Below, piece by piece: positions 37,701 through 45,224 of a stretch of 64,000 bases of DNA. A program made the position numbers and the translations under genes. Origin of the DNA: Ligilactobacillus faecis (GTDB taxonomy: Bacteria > Bacillota > Bacilli > Lactobacillales > Lactobacillaceae); assembly GCF_029889745.1 (NCBI RefSeq), contig NZ_CP123639.1, forward strand, positions 2,027,501 to 2,091,500, read 5' to 3'. The notes below the pieces were generated by a model, which was given only the letters and a program-made list of their open reading frames with translations, was not told where the DNA came from and searched no databases. Numbering within the stretch: position 1 is the first letter of the stretch; the number at the start of each line of letters is the position of its first letter.

Positions 37701-40700
37701 ATGATCGTCGAACCACCGGCAGCTAAAACTGGGGAAGTTCGAGTATCATTTACAAACTGATATCCCTTAATTACTGGTGCTTTTTCTAAGAAATAAGCTC
37801 CTCCAACTTTCCCGATCAAACCAGGATTTTCAACTTCATATTCACCTGTTTTTTCATTCAATGTAACTTTACCTTGAATATCTGGATAACCATTGATTCG
37901 GTTTCCTGCTTGATCTACGATCTGGACAGTCGCATAAGTTGCATAACTATCTGTAACATCCCCAATAATGAGCGAAGTTTGATCTTTATAGCCGGCCGTT
38001 TGTCGCAGAGTAACTTTCTTTGACATATTATCATTACTTGTTGGTGAGTAGGCATTGAATTGGTACATGATCTTGTTTTCGCTACTGAAATTTGATATAG
38101 ATAAAATCAAAGCTTTGATTTGCGACCAATCTGTAACTTGATCTGCAGTCAAAAATTCACTTGGGATCATTTCACCTTGCGTCCAAGTTCTTCCATCATC
38201 AAAGGTCAAAGTTGTTCCATCACTACTCAACGTCACCAGATGCGTCGAATAATAGAGCGTATTAGGATCGTGCATTGTATTATTTAGTGGATTTGTGTCT
38301 AATACACCCGCACCGCTGATATTTAAAGTAAATTCCTGTTTGACGTTTGGATTATTTGGATCGACTCCCCCTGCTTGTGGCAAGTTCATTACTGAGATAA
38401 CATTTTCCAAAGCTCGTGGCATATTATTGGCTAATCCAAACTGGAGTTTTTGTAAGCCCTCTTTCCCAGTGGCACTCTCTAAATAATCTTTAGTCTGATA
38501 ATTCAAACCTTCCGCAGAAAGTGAAAAATCACTTGTTCCCTTGATCAAAGGAAGTGGTTTGACCTCACTTGGCGCAATAATTCGGAAGTAATAGTTATTA
38601 CTTCCAGCATCGATCATCGTTGTATCAGCAACTGTCCCATCTTCGAATTTGATCTGTGCTTTTCGGTTAGCAGGAATATCTGATTGGCTCGTATCGCCTC
38701 CAAGTTGGATCCAACTTGTATTGCTATCACTATTCACATTTGCTGCATAAGCTCTCAACCCTTCTGTCGAAATGCCCTTTTTAGCAAGTTCAGCTTTAGT
38801 ATAAAGGGTGATCGCAACGTTATTCTTTTTGTCTTCATAAGCATATAACGTTTCAGTTGTCCGCCCAACGTCAAACCCGTTGATCGCATTTTCTATGACT
38901 TTTAAGTTGAAAAGCAAGCGCATCTTCGGAGTAAATTTAAAATCAGTCCCCCGCCAATCTAAGATCACTACCGTTTGACCAGCGCTATTTTTCTTTTGCG
39001 TGATCTTTGGTGGAACAACTGCTATTTGTTTTCCATTGAGTGTAACTTGATAAAATTTATTATCGCGGGCAAAATCGGTCAACTCTGTTTGATCAGGCAT
39101 GGTAAAGTAAACAACTGGTTCTTTGATCGTACCATATTCAACCGTCAAAGCATGTCCCGGTAGATCAGTTGCGGTTGCATTTCCCTTTCCGACCAATACC
39201 CCTGAGGCATCTAAATTACTACCACTACCTGTAGCACTGATCGCCCCTAACGTTTCAAACCCCATGACAAAAGAATCTCCCGCTTTATACGCTGTCTGAT
39301 TATTAGCAGTATTCACTCTTGATTCGGGCCAATTATAATTTTGAAGTGGCAATTTCAAAGGTTCAGCAACTTCAACTCTAAAGTCAGCTACTATCCTTTT
39401 ATATTCAGATTCGACTGCGATCTTAGAGCTATATATTTGACCGATCTGGGCTTTCGAATTTAAATACCCCAAAATATTGATGTATCCAGAATTGATATCG
39501 TTTAACGCATTTTTCCCATTAGTTCCATTTACTGAAGCTTGAAGTGCATTAGCATAATATTTATTATCTGGTGTCACATCATAAGCTACGATCCTAGTTC
39601 CATCAGCAAGTTTTACCCCTTGACTAAAACTTCCTAGGTGATCGATCCGGCCTGTCAAAGGATCATAATTATCACCTGCTTGTAAGCGTTGAGTGATCTT
39701 TGTTCCATCTGACCCAGTTACTACTACAGTATAACCAACTTGAGCTGGGTTGTATGAGCCAAAATCAGAAAAATCATTGGTTACATTATTAAGCGGTAAA
39801 GTGATACCAGTTATAGTGATCTCATCTGGAAACTCAAAATGATAAGTTGGTGTAAATTCTGTCAGACCGTTTGCACTCAAACCTACAGCATATAATACTG
39901 GCGCAGTGCTATCACCTTTCTCAGAAGGGGTTCGTCTGACAGGCTCTATGGAAGTCCCACTACTTACAGCATCAGGATCTTTGAGCGTGTCATAAGAATC
40001 ATTGCGCACAGTCAATTTATGGTTACTTGTCTGTTCACTATTAGAATAGCGAAGAATAAGATCAAAATTTTCATGTACTGCGGGGATCGTTTTTCCATCT
40101 ACTACTTTAGTCGCATCTTTAGCTAAGACCTTTTGTTGGAATCCTCGTGCCTGTGGATTTAACTCAGCTGGATCAAGAGCTGTGCCCGTATCGATATTGA
40201 CTTCACCAAAATACTTCTTTTGCCCATCTCCAAGATCGATCCACCCAGAAGGTGAGGCACTTTTCCCAGATGTTTGAGTACTTGTGTAGCGTCCGATAAA
40301 TGGTAGCTTAGCACTTATTTGCTCAAAAATGATCGGTTTGACACTTTCGATAATGATCGCTGTCCCCTCACCACCAGGTTGACTGACCGTTATGGTCCCA
40401 TTCAAGTAAGGGTCTGCCATATTTTTGAGATATTTAGCCGTTGCATCAGTATCTAGTACAAAATGCTCTGGTACAGGAATTTGTAATTTTACATAACCAC
40501 GAGCAGTTGGCTTTTTCCCCGCGATCAGTGGTGTTTCTAACGTATCCACGGTGTAAACATAATTTGTATCGACTGTGACTGTCGTTTGCCCGGCTTCACT
40601 TACAGCATCTGCTTTAGTGCTCACCTCAGCTCCAGTCACATTTACTTGTTTAGCTAACACGATCTTAACGTTAGAACTCGCTGAAACTGGTTGCTCATTT

Positions 40701-41671
40701 ATTAAAAAACTGATTAGGTAATTGTCACCACTGACTAACATGTCTTCACTTGCGGAACTACCAACATATGGCCAATATTGATCAGCTACGATCCGCGCTT
40801 CCTCTGAAAAGAAATTAAGTGGCGGGATCGTCTGAGTAACTGTTGCACTCGCGTTGTCAGCAACTCCACTGATCGTCCATGTATATTTGTAAGCCCCATT
40901 AGCTAAGGCGACCACAGTTGGCGTACCTGTAGGGCGTAATGCTTGGGCAGCACTTAGATTACCATTTTTAGCAGCGGAAGGCGTAATGATCATACTAAAT
41001 GTATCATTATTTTTTCCAGTATAAGAAATGTTCATACCGATCTTACCAGAAGTTGACATTGTATTGTCAGTTGTATAAGTATATTTGGTTGAACCATCAG
41101 CTTCTACTTGAGAACTCAACTTCCCGTTATTATCCGCACTGACATTCGTCACTTTGATCGCTTTTTGCTCCTCGACCTCTGCCGCTTCTGAAAGTGCTCG
41201 ACTTGTTGCAGTAACCACCGGACTGCTGGTCTCACTTTCAATATTTACTGTAGACTCTGATGAAGTAGCTTCTGAAGTCGCAACTGCCAAAGATGTTTCA
41301 CTTGAGTTTTCTGAAGTATTTAGCAATTCACTGTTCTCTGAGTGCGGTTGCACCGATTGCGATGTATTCGTTTCCAAATTTTCTAGATCTGGATCATTCG
41401 AGTTTTCGTCAGCATTTGCAGTCACGTTTGTCTCAGAAGTTTTTTCAGTTGCCGAATCCTCCTCCTCAACTGTAGCACGCTCTTCGGTTTTAGGATCCAT
41501 CGATAGCGTTGTTATCTCATCTGCTAAAATCGGAGCTTGTAGTAAAAAGGCAGCACTAAACAATGCAACACTAGAAACGACCCATAACTTCTTTTTTTTA
41601 TATAATTTAAAACGTCTCGTTTCTTCAGTCATATATTTTTGAAGACGTTGTTTTCTCTTTTTATTTTCCAA
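31736..41671 (-). CDS. Giant LPXTG cell-wall mucus-binding (MucBP) adhesin
   Basis: 3,311-residue surface protein. A KxYKxGKxW-type signal peptide (KLYKKKKLWVVSSVALFSAA, residues ~22-41) is followed by a Ser/Thr/Glu-rich stretch to ~170. Large beta-rich adhesin-like regions with no family I can name run to ~1,300, then divergent Mub-like units. Residues ~1,624-3,103 are four 370-residue repeats, each with MucBP/Mub-B2-like modules (VVGQKVTVTQTIDYLYGSGP, KLTYTVIDSDETEQI, QTVKVHYIDAYGVETTP). A degenerate unit and the sortase signal LPQTG (~3,267), hydrophobic helix and KKKSREEDEK tail close it. The TTG start at 41671 lacks a good ribosome binding site; ATG 41632 is an alternative. Confidence 0.93.
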   Translation of the reverse strand: MENKKRKQRLQKYMTEETRRFKLYKKKKLWVVSSVALFSAAFLLQAPILADEITTLSMDPKTEERATVEEEDSATEKTSETNVTANADENSNDPDLENLETNTSQSVQPHSENSELLNTSENSSETSLAVATSEATSSESTVNIESETSSPVVTATSRALSEAAEVEEQKAIKVTNVSADNNGKLSSQVEADGSTKYTYTTDNTMSTSGKIGMNISYTGKNNDTFSMIITPSAAKNGNLSAAQALRPTGTPTVVALANGAYKYTWTISGVADNASATVTQTIPPLNFFSEEARIVADQYWPYVGSSASEDMLVSGDNYLISFLINEQPVSASSNVKIVLAKQVNVTGAEVSTKADAVSEAGQTTVTVDTNYVYTVDTLETPLIAGKKPTARGYVKLQIPVPEHFVLDTDATAKYLKNMADPYLNGTITVSQPGGEGTAIIIESVKPIIFEQISAKLPFIGRYTSTQTSGKSASPSGWIDLGDGQKKYFGEVNIDTGTALDPAELNPQARGFQQKVLAKDATKVVDGKTIPAVHENFDLILRYSNSEQTSNHKLTVRNDSYDTLKDPDAVSSGTSIEPVRRTPSEKGDSTAPVLYAVGLSANGLTEFTPTYHFEFPDEITITGITLPLNNVTNDFSDFGSYNPAQVGYTVVVTGSDGTKITQRLQAGDNYDPLTGRIDHLGSFSQGVKLADGTRIVAYDVTPDNKYYANALQASVNGTNGKNALNDINSGYINILGYLNSKAQIGQIYSSKIAVESEYKRIVADFRVEVAEPLKLPLQNYNWPESRVNTANNQTAYKAGDSFVMGFETLGAISATGSGSNLDASGVLVGKGNATATDLPGHALTVEYGTIKEPVVYFTMPDQTELTDFARDNKFYQVTLNGKQIAVVPPKITQKKNSAGQTVVILDWRGTDFKFTPKMRLLFNLKVIENAINGFDVGRTTETLYAYEDKKNNVAITLYTKAELAKKGISTEGLRAYAANVNSDSNTSWIQLGGDTSQSDIPANRKAQIKFEDGTVADTTMIDAGSNNYYFRIIAPSEVKPLPLIKGTSDFSLSAEGLNYQTKDYLESATGKEGLQKLQFGLANNMPRALENVISVMNLPQAGGVDPNNPNVKQEFTLNISGAGVLDTNPLNNTMHDPNTLYYSTHLVTLSSDGTTLTFDDGRTWTQGEMIPSEFLTADQVTDWSQIKALILSISNFSSENKIMYQFNAYSPTSNDNMSKKVTLRQTAGYKDQTSLIIGDVTDSYATYATVQIVDQAGNRINGYPDIQGKVTLNEKTGEYEVENPGLIGKVGGAYFLEKAPVIKGYQFVNDTRTSPVLAAGGSTIITRHYQVDQARLFEGSLTGTKLAEATGDPHANTSQIPGATPTGIAEITFDVTDAQLKRPGYTYQIQVVDQTGQALVDQNGNSRYTSLAEALSAQGTFDDKADDGIVTQNFVVIYSGDFQKAVLISQNDPQKIIPDTVEKAAQMAPYYNDGRSGEVMFKDSALTDELLKRTGYRYTILAPDGKEYTTLTEALAAKLTFDETENVGDVDKEIQVYRVNYVEDIQKLVVTILDDYASQTLVSNELLSEGRAESEIDKQVKSKYQELIQKYLDQGYEVVSQDEIPEKYDSDATADQKVVVHLTHALRNVVGQKVTVTQTIDYLYGSGPKKGQVAAPSVVRTQEFVPTETIDQVTGQKVGEATWAPSEAVFTEVVSPKITGYTADQSLISEVKVTPTSTAQTFTVYYTGDLQKLTYTVIDSDETEQILVDKEELATGESLSDLPAEVEKRYGEIIKAYEAQGYLVDSQDPLPVNFDDDSEHDQNVVIRLSHGKKQEAGASKVVTQTITYVYGNGPQKGQTAAQTYTKEYRFTSIDTVDAVTHKVLATEWSPAQMTEVVESPEVAGYVADRKQVASQSLTYDAKDIVETVVYTAGTQTVKVHYIDAYGVETTPTAGKELEAQLQTLTGDANASYTNTLWDFEKVGYELIEAQPEALKGTFDEDPSVTQDYYVYLTHALRNVVGQKVTVTQTIDYLYGSGPKKGQVAAPSVVRTQEFVPTETIDQVTGQKVGEATWAPSEAVFTEVVSPKITGYTADQSLISEVKVTPTSTAQTFTVYYTGDLQKLTYTVIDSDETEQILVDKEELATGESLSDLPAEVEKRYGEIIKAYEAQGYLVDSQDPLPVNFDDDSEHDQNVVIRLSHGKKQEAGASKVVTQTITYVYGNGPQKGQTAAQTYTKEYRFTSIDTVDAVTHKVLATEWSPAQTTEVVESPEVAGYVADRKQVASQSLTYDAKDIVETVVYTAGTQTVKVHYIDAYGVETTPTAGKELEAQLQTLTGDANASYTNTLWDFEKVGYELIEAQPEALKGTFDEDPSVTQDYYVYLTHALRNVVGQKVTVTQTIDYLYGSGPKKGQVAAPSVVRTQEFVPTETIDQVTGQKVGEATWAPSEAVFTEVVSPKITGYTADQSLISEVKVTPTSTAQTFTVYYTGDLQKLTYTVIDSDETEQILVDKEELATGESLSDLPAEVEKRYGEIIKAYEAQGYLVDSQDLLPVNFDDDSEHDQNVVIRLSHGKKQEAGASKVVTQTITYVYGNGPQKGQTAAQTYTKEYRFTSIDTVDAVTHKVLATEWSPAQTTEVVESPEVAGYVADRKQVASQSLTYDAKDIVETVVYTAGTQTVKVHYIDAYGVETTPTAGKELEAQLQTLTGDANASYTNTLWDFEKVGYELIEAQPEALKGTFDEDPSVTQDYYVYLTHALRNVVGQKVTVTQTIDYLYGSGPKKGQVAAPSVVRTQEFVPTETIDQVTGQKVGEATWAPSEAVFTEVVSPKITGYTADQSLISEVKVTPTSTAQTFTVYYTGDLQKLTYTVIDSDETEQILVDKEELATGESLSDLPAEVEKRYGEITKAYEAQGYIVDSQDPLPMNFDDDSEHDQNVVIRLSHGKKQEAGASKVVTQTITYVYGNGPQKGQTAAQTYTKEYRFTSIDTVDAVTHKVLATEWSPAQMTEVVESPEVAGYVADRKQVASQSLTYDAKDIVETVVYTAGTQTVKVHYIDAYGVETTPTAGKELEAQLQTLTGDANASYTNTLWDFEKVGYELIEAQPEALKGTFDEDPSVTQDYYVYLTHGVKKVIGEPHIITDTVNYIYNNGPNKGRPVFPPTVIEKVFVPVYTIDRVTGETIATMWSGDGKIPSHTSPSVTGYTPDKEMIAERILSPERGDQIQTIYYSLDQVLSEEKEETVIEKDSLPKNITPIEDRRGQKHSDLQSGTLSKQTSTNDRAIVEIDEKVDELPQTGASSDTVAMMLGLSILSGTAFLGLGTRKKKSREEDEKADLE
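32361..36800 (-). repeat. Four tandem 1,110-bp repeats inside the adhesin gene
   Basis: Exactly spaced 1,110-bp units, approximately 32361-33470, 33471-34580, 34581-35690 and 35691-36800. They differ by only a handful of substitutions, for example AQMTEVV in the first and last protein repeats against AQTTEVV in the middle two, and DPLPVNF/DLLPVNF/DPLPMNF variants. The near-identity points to recent duplication or gene conversion, and copy number is likely to vary among strains and to be hard to assemble from short reads. Confidence 0.95.
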
Positions 41672-41977
41672 GACTCTTTTTTGCTATTTTTAAAGCAGAT
41701 CATCACTCTACTTTAAAAATAAACTCTCCTTTCTTGATTTTATTTCTTTCTTAAAATAATCGTCTGTTTTAAATTCACGCAAAAGATATATTTCTCAGAT
41801 ACTCTCTAACTAAATGAAATTTAAATTTGTAACAAACTAAAATTTGCTAGTTACAACGAGCCAATTATTAAATATCTTATAAATATAATATAAAATTAAT
41901 TGCTTAAAAATTCAAATATATAAATTATTTTTCAATAATTTTTTAATATTTTGCACAAAAAAACACTTCCTATAATT
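41672..41977 (-). other. AT-rich upstream region of the adhesin gene
   Basis: 306 bases, very AT-rich, especially 41880-41950 (long A/T runs with several TATAAT-like strings), where the adhesin promoter probably lies. No -35/-10 pair stands out. An AAAGGAGAG sequence (minus strand, about 41724-41732) is too far from the TTG start to serve it. A 24-codon open frame with ATG at 41703 ends at 41629 and overlaps the alternative adhesin ATG (41632) by four bases, so a coupled leader peptide is possible. Confidence 0.4.
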
Positions 41978-42019
41978 TGATCTGAGACCCGTCAAGTGAA
42001 CAACTAAATAATTAAAATT

Positions 42020-42928
42020 CTAGGCAGCCTGATTCCGGTATTCTTCTGGAGTCAGGCTGTTTAGTTTTATTTGGTAACGTTGGGTATTGTAGAACTTGAT
42101 ATAGTTTTCGATCATTTCTACAAGTTCTCCATATGTTTCACATTTTAGCCAATAATAACATTCTGTCTTGAAATGACTCCAAAAACTTTCCATTGGTGCG
42201 TTATCGATACATTTCCCCACTCGAGACATACTTCTTGTAACACCATGCCTTGAGGTCAACCGAAGATATTCCTTTGAAGTATATTGAAATCCACGATCAC
42301 TGTGAAGAAGTAGATTAGCTTCATTTAAATGCGTGAATGCTTTTTCTAAAGTCTTCATGACAAGCCGATTATCATTTCTTTTACTAATTTCAAAACTTAT
42401 GATAGATCCATCGTATAGATCTTTGATCGCACTTAAATAAGCTTTTTGTCCTAAGCCATATTCTAAATAAGTGACATCAGTCACCCACTTTTGATTAGGT
42501 CTAGTAGCGGAAAAATCACGACCTAAAGTATTTTCTTCGTAGTTTAAATGTTCTGAACGAGTACAACCTCGGCGTTTGCGACGAATTACTGAATATAAAC
42601 CAAGGACTCTCATTAAGCGACGAATACGTTTGAAGTTATATTGTTTTTGATACTTTCGATTGATAAGAAGAGTCATTCTTCTAGAACCGTAAATTCCATT
42701 TAAAGCATGAAATTCTTTTTTTATGATCTCACTTAACCATTCATTTTCCAAAGTACATTGTGATTTTGGAGCAGTTAAATAACGATAATACCCTGAGCGC
42801 GATACATTTAAGATCGCACAAAGGATCCAGAGTTCAATTTGTGGAAACTCTTTAAGAACTTCCTGAATAGCTTTAAAACGCAGATTTTTAGGTATAAAGC
42901 TTATCTCCTCCTTTCGAGTTCGTCCAAT
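42020..42928 (-). CDS. IS3-family transposase OrfB, copy 2
   Basis: Same protein as at 3394-4302, with DDE residues in TDVTY, HSDRGF and NAPMESFW. Probably expressed as OrfAB by slippage at the A7 run 42928-42934; a TTG at 42751 is the only conventional in-frame start. No disabling mutation is seen. Confidence 0.9.
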   Translation of the reverse strand: MGRTRKEEISFIPKNLRFKAIQEVLKEFPQIELWILCAILNVSRSGYYRYLTAPKSQCTLENEWLSEIIKKEFHALNGIYGSRRMTLLINRKYQKQYNFKRIRRLMRVLGLYSVIRRKRRGCTRSEHLNYEENTLGRDFSATRPNQKWVTDVTYLEYGLGQKAYLSAIKDLYDGSIISFEISKRNDNRLVMKTLEKAFTHLNEANLLLHSDRGFQYTSKEYLRLTSRHGVTRSMSRVGKCIDNAPMESFWSHFKTECYYWLKCETYGELVEMIENYIKFYNTQRYQIKLNSLTPEEYRNQAA

Positions 42929-43614
42929 TTTTTTAAAACGATATTTTCTGCTTCTAGATATTTATTACGTTCTTTCAAACGTAGGATCTCAAGCTTGAGA
43001 CGCTCAGTTTCAGAAAGAGTCTTATAATCACGATCTTTAACTGTTTTACCACGATTATCGTATAATGCCTTTTCGCCATCTACTTCAAACTTTTTGACCC
43101 AATTATAGACTTGGGAATAAGAAACATTATATTTATCGATCGCTTTGTGATAATTCTTATTATTAGCAAGTGTATACTGAACTATTTCGAGCCGTTCCTT
43201 AAAAGTAGTTTTACGTCCATGTTTCATTCTATTACGACCTCCAATGGTAGCTTTAAAGCCTTTTCCATTAGTATACAAGTTGATCCATTTACGTAAAACC
43301 GAAACACTCGAAATATTGTATTTATCACAAATTTTCTTTGGTGAACGTCCATTTTCTAAATATTCTAGAACCGCAGTTGTTTTTAATTCAACTGAATATT
43401 CTTTCCAGGTTCTAGACTCTTTTAAGCCATCTAAACCGCCAGCTTTGTATTTTCTGATCCAATTATCAAATGTATTTTTAGAAATGGTATATTTCCGGCA
43501 GATAAAGTACTTACTATATTGTCCACTAAGATACTCGGAGACTGCCTGGTATCTTTCTTCAAGTGTATGTTTAGTAGTTCTTCTAGACATAAAAAATCCC
43601 CCTAGAGTGATCAC
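42901..43614 (-). CDS. IS3-family transposase OrfA, copy 2
   Basis: Same 237-residue helix-turn-helix and leucine-zipper protein as at 4275-4988, with no amino acid differences. It reads toward the adhesin gene, so transcripts leaving the IS could enter the adhesin upstream region. Confidence 0.92.
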   Translation of the reverse strand: MITLGGFFMSRRTTKHTLEERYQAVSEYLSGQYSKYFICRKYTISKNTFDNWIRKYKAGGLDGLKESRTWKEYSVELKTTAVLEYLENGRSPKKICDKYNISSVSVLRKWINLYTNGKGFKATIGGRNRMKHGRKTTFKERLEIVQYTLANNKNYHKAIDKYNVSYSQVYNWVKKFEVDGEKALYDNRGKTVKDRDYKTLSETERLKLEILRLKERNKYLEAENIVLKKLDELERRR

Positions 43615-43733
43615 AGAATCTTTATTATTTCCGTGTCCACTCTAGGGGAATCATATCAATTTCTCATAGGAAGTGCTTTTTAAGAATATTCATATCAGTT
43701 GACAAAAACTTAGAGTTTTTTGTTAGTCAACCA

Positions 43734-43900
43734 CCATTGACTAAAGTCAGTGGCTTGTGAGCCGAAAATCCTTACAGATTTCGAACCACAATTTGCGTAG
43801 ATAGGGACAACTTATTTGACCAACCGAAATTGTAATCAAACAGCGGTCGTCTAATTACCAACGCCTTTTATGTCCCCAGGTTGCCATAGGGACAGATAAG
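43734..43900 (-). ncRNA. Candidate omega RNA / right end of the TnpB element
   Basis: The minus-strand region downstream of tnpB, 167 bases without a gene, ends in the hairpin CCACTGACTTTAGTCAATGG (plus 43734-43753). TnpB guide RNAs are known to come from the tnpB 3' end plus the right end of the element, with the guide lying just beyond. The G-rich block CCCTATGGCAACCTGGGGAC near 43876-43895 could form part of the scaffold. The RNA is inferred from position and structure only. Confidence 0.45.
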
Positions 43901-45151
43901 CTAAGCTAGTTTAGCTATTCCCTTATCAAGAATATTTTTAGCTGCGTTCCAGTCACGAATATGGTGAATACCACAGTTGGGACAAGTCCATTTTCGGTCA
44001 TCTAACGTTAGTTTGTCCGTCCCATTAGTGCCCATCACAAAGCCACAATCGCAACATGTTTGGGTAGTGTTTATTGGATTGATTGTGATAAATCGACGCC
44101 CATAAAGCTTTGCTTTATAAGCCAACATGCCAAGAAATGTTCGCCAACCAACGTCAGAAATACTAAGTGCTAAAGCATGATTTTTAAGCATATTCTTGCT
44201 ACGCAACTCTTCGGCTACTACTAAATCGTGGTTCTTGATTAATGCAGTAGAGATTTGTTGGAGAAAATTATGTCTTTGGTTCATTACTTTGGCATGGAGT
44301 TTGGCAACTAGCAAGCGTTGCTTTTGGTAATTTTTACTATCGCGTAAAGAACGATGTTCTTTTTTTGCACGTTGTTGCCGTCTAGATAAAATGCGCTGTT
44401 CTTTGGCTAATTTACCTTTAATAGTGCGATAATATCGTGGATTAGGAACTATGTTACCTTCACTGTCGGTTAAGAAGTTATCAGTATTAAGATCAACTCC
44501 AACATGCCCATGAGTAGCTTTGGCCACTTTAACAAAAGATTCATCTGAAGCTAACTGCATTGATAAGAAGAAGCGATCCGCTGAATCTTTAGTCAACGTC
44601 ACAGTACCAATTCTAGTCTCGCATATTCTTTTCAAAAGCCGTGCTTGCGAACCGGCAACACGTAACAGTCCGATTTTAGGGACTTTGACATGGCTATTAT
44701 CTAGAAAACAGACTGTACCGTTAGTTAGCAACGCAGTCTTTTGCCCTGGGTATTGACAATTGGTTTGATAACGCCAGCGATAATTCTTTCGATGAAACTT
44801 AGGAACACCAGCGGTGTGAACCTTCCGAAAAGCATTCCAAGCTTTCCGATAGTTCTGAATGGCATTAGCTTTCGTCAAACTATCAATTCGTTTATCTTCT
44901 AAGAATTGATAGTGATTAGACATTTGCTTAGCGTTTTGGCGCATAGTTAGTTGCTTAATACGATCCCGAACTATGTCAATCGGTAGCTTAACTCTGCGAA
45001 GCTGCATCAGTTCCTTATTGATCGCAACCATTTCGTTATAGATAAAGCGACTAGCGTCACTGTTGATTTTAATCAACTGCTTTTGTTGGTCACTAGGATA
45101 GCAGCGCATTTTTAGGCCATAATGATATTTCATTTTTGCCATTGACTTCAT
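43901..45151 (-). CDS. tnpB: IS200/IS605-family RNA-guided endonuclease TnpB
   Basis: 416 residues, apparently intact. The RuvC-like site is complete: Asp in VGVDLNTDNFL, Glu in LVVAEELRSKNM and Asp in HIRDWNAAKNIL. A zinc ribbon with CCDCGF and CPNCG lies between the last two. The N-terminal helix-turn-helix/OB region (YHYGLKMRCYPSDQQKQLIKI) is typical. The start at ATG 45151 follows GGAGGTGA. GATC density is about 3 per kb (four sites by hand count), far below neighbouring chromosomal genes, supporting foreign origin. Confidence 0.92.
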   Translation of the reverse strand: MKSMAKMKYHYGLKMRCYPSDQQKQLIKINSDASRFIYNEMVAINKELMQLRRVKLPIDIVRDRIKQLTMRQNAKQMSNHYQFLEDKRIDSLTKANAIQNYRKAWNAFRKVHTAGVPKFHRKNYRWRYQTNCQYPGQKTALLTNGTVCFLDNSHVKVPKIGLLRVAGSQARLLKRICETRIGTVTLTKDSADRFFLSMQLASDESFVKVAKATHGHVGVDLNTDNFLTDSEGNIVPNPRYYRTIKGKLAKEQRILSRRQQRAKKEHRSLRDSKNYQKQRLLVAKLHAKVMNQRHNFLQQISTALIKNHDLVVAEELRSKNMLKNHALALSISDVGWRTFLGMLAYKAKLYGRRFITINPINTTQTCCDCGFVMGTNGTDKLTLDDRKWTCPNCGIHHIRDWNAAKNILDKGIAKLA

Positions 45152-45170
45152 TGGATTTCACCTCCCTTAT

Positions 45171-45191
45171 TGATATAATAACATTATATCA
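45171..45191. promoter_or_regulatory. Palindromic divergent promoter between tnpB and tnpA
   Basis: A 21-base perfect palindrome, arms TGATATAAT and ATTATATCA around AAC, with a TATAAT hexamer on each strand. It lies in the 73 bases between the two divergent start codons, so one site could supply the -10 of both genes or bind a shared repressor. Confidence 0.5.
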
Positions 45192-45224
45192 TGATGTCAA
45201 TATATTAACAAAGGAGACCATATT

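Larger units (their letters stand above)
41978..43658 (-). mobile_element. IS3-family (IS150-type) insertion sequence, copy 2
   Basis: 1,681 bp, identical in length and encoded proteins to copy 1, with 3-bp duplication ATT (41975-41977, 43659-43661). Without the IS, flanks join as CACTTCCTAT-loop-ATAGGAAGTG with A-rich and T-rich sides, and the insertion point is in the eight-base loop. It lies in inverted orientation to copy 3, with the tnpA/tnpB module between them. Confidence 0.95.

Noticed and set aside
41154-41642. 162-codon plus-strand frame opposite the adhesin N-terminus
   Set aside because: Antisense shadow of a Ser/Glu-rich coding stretch; no ribosome binding site or domain.
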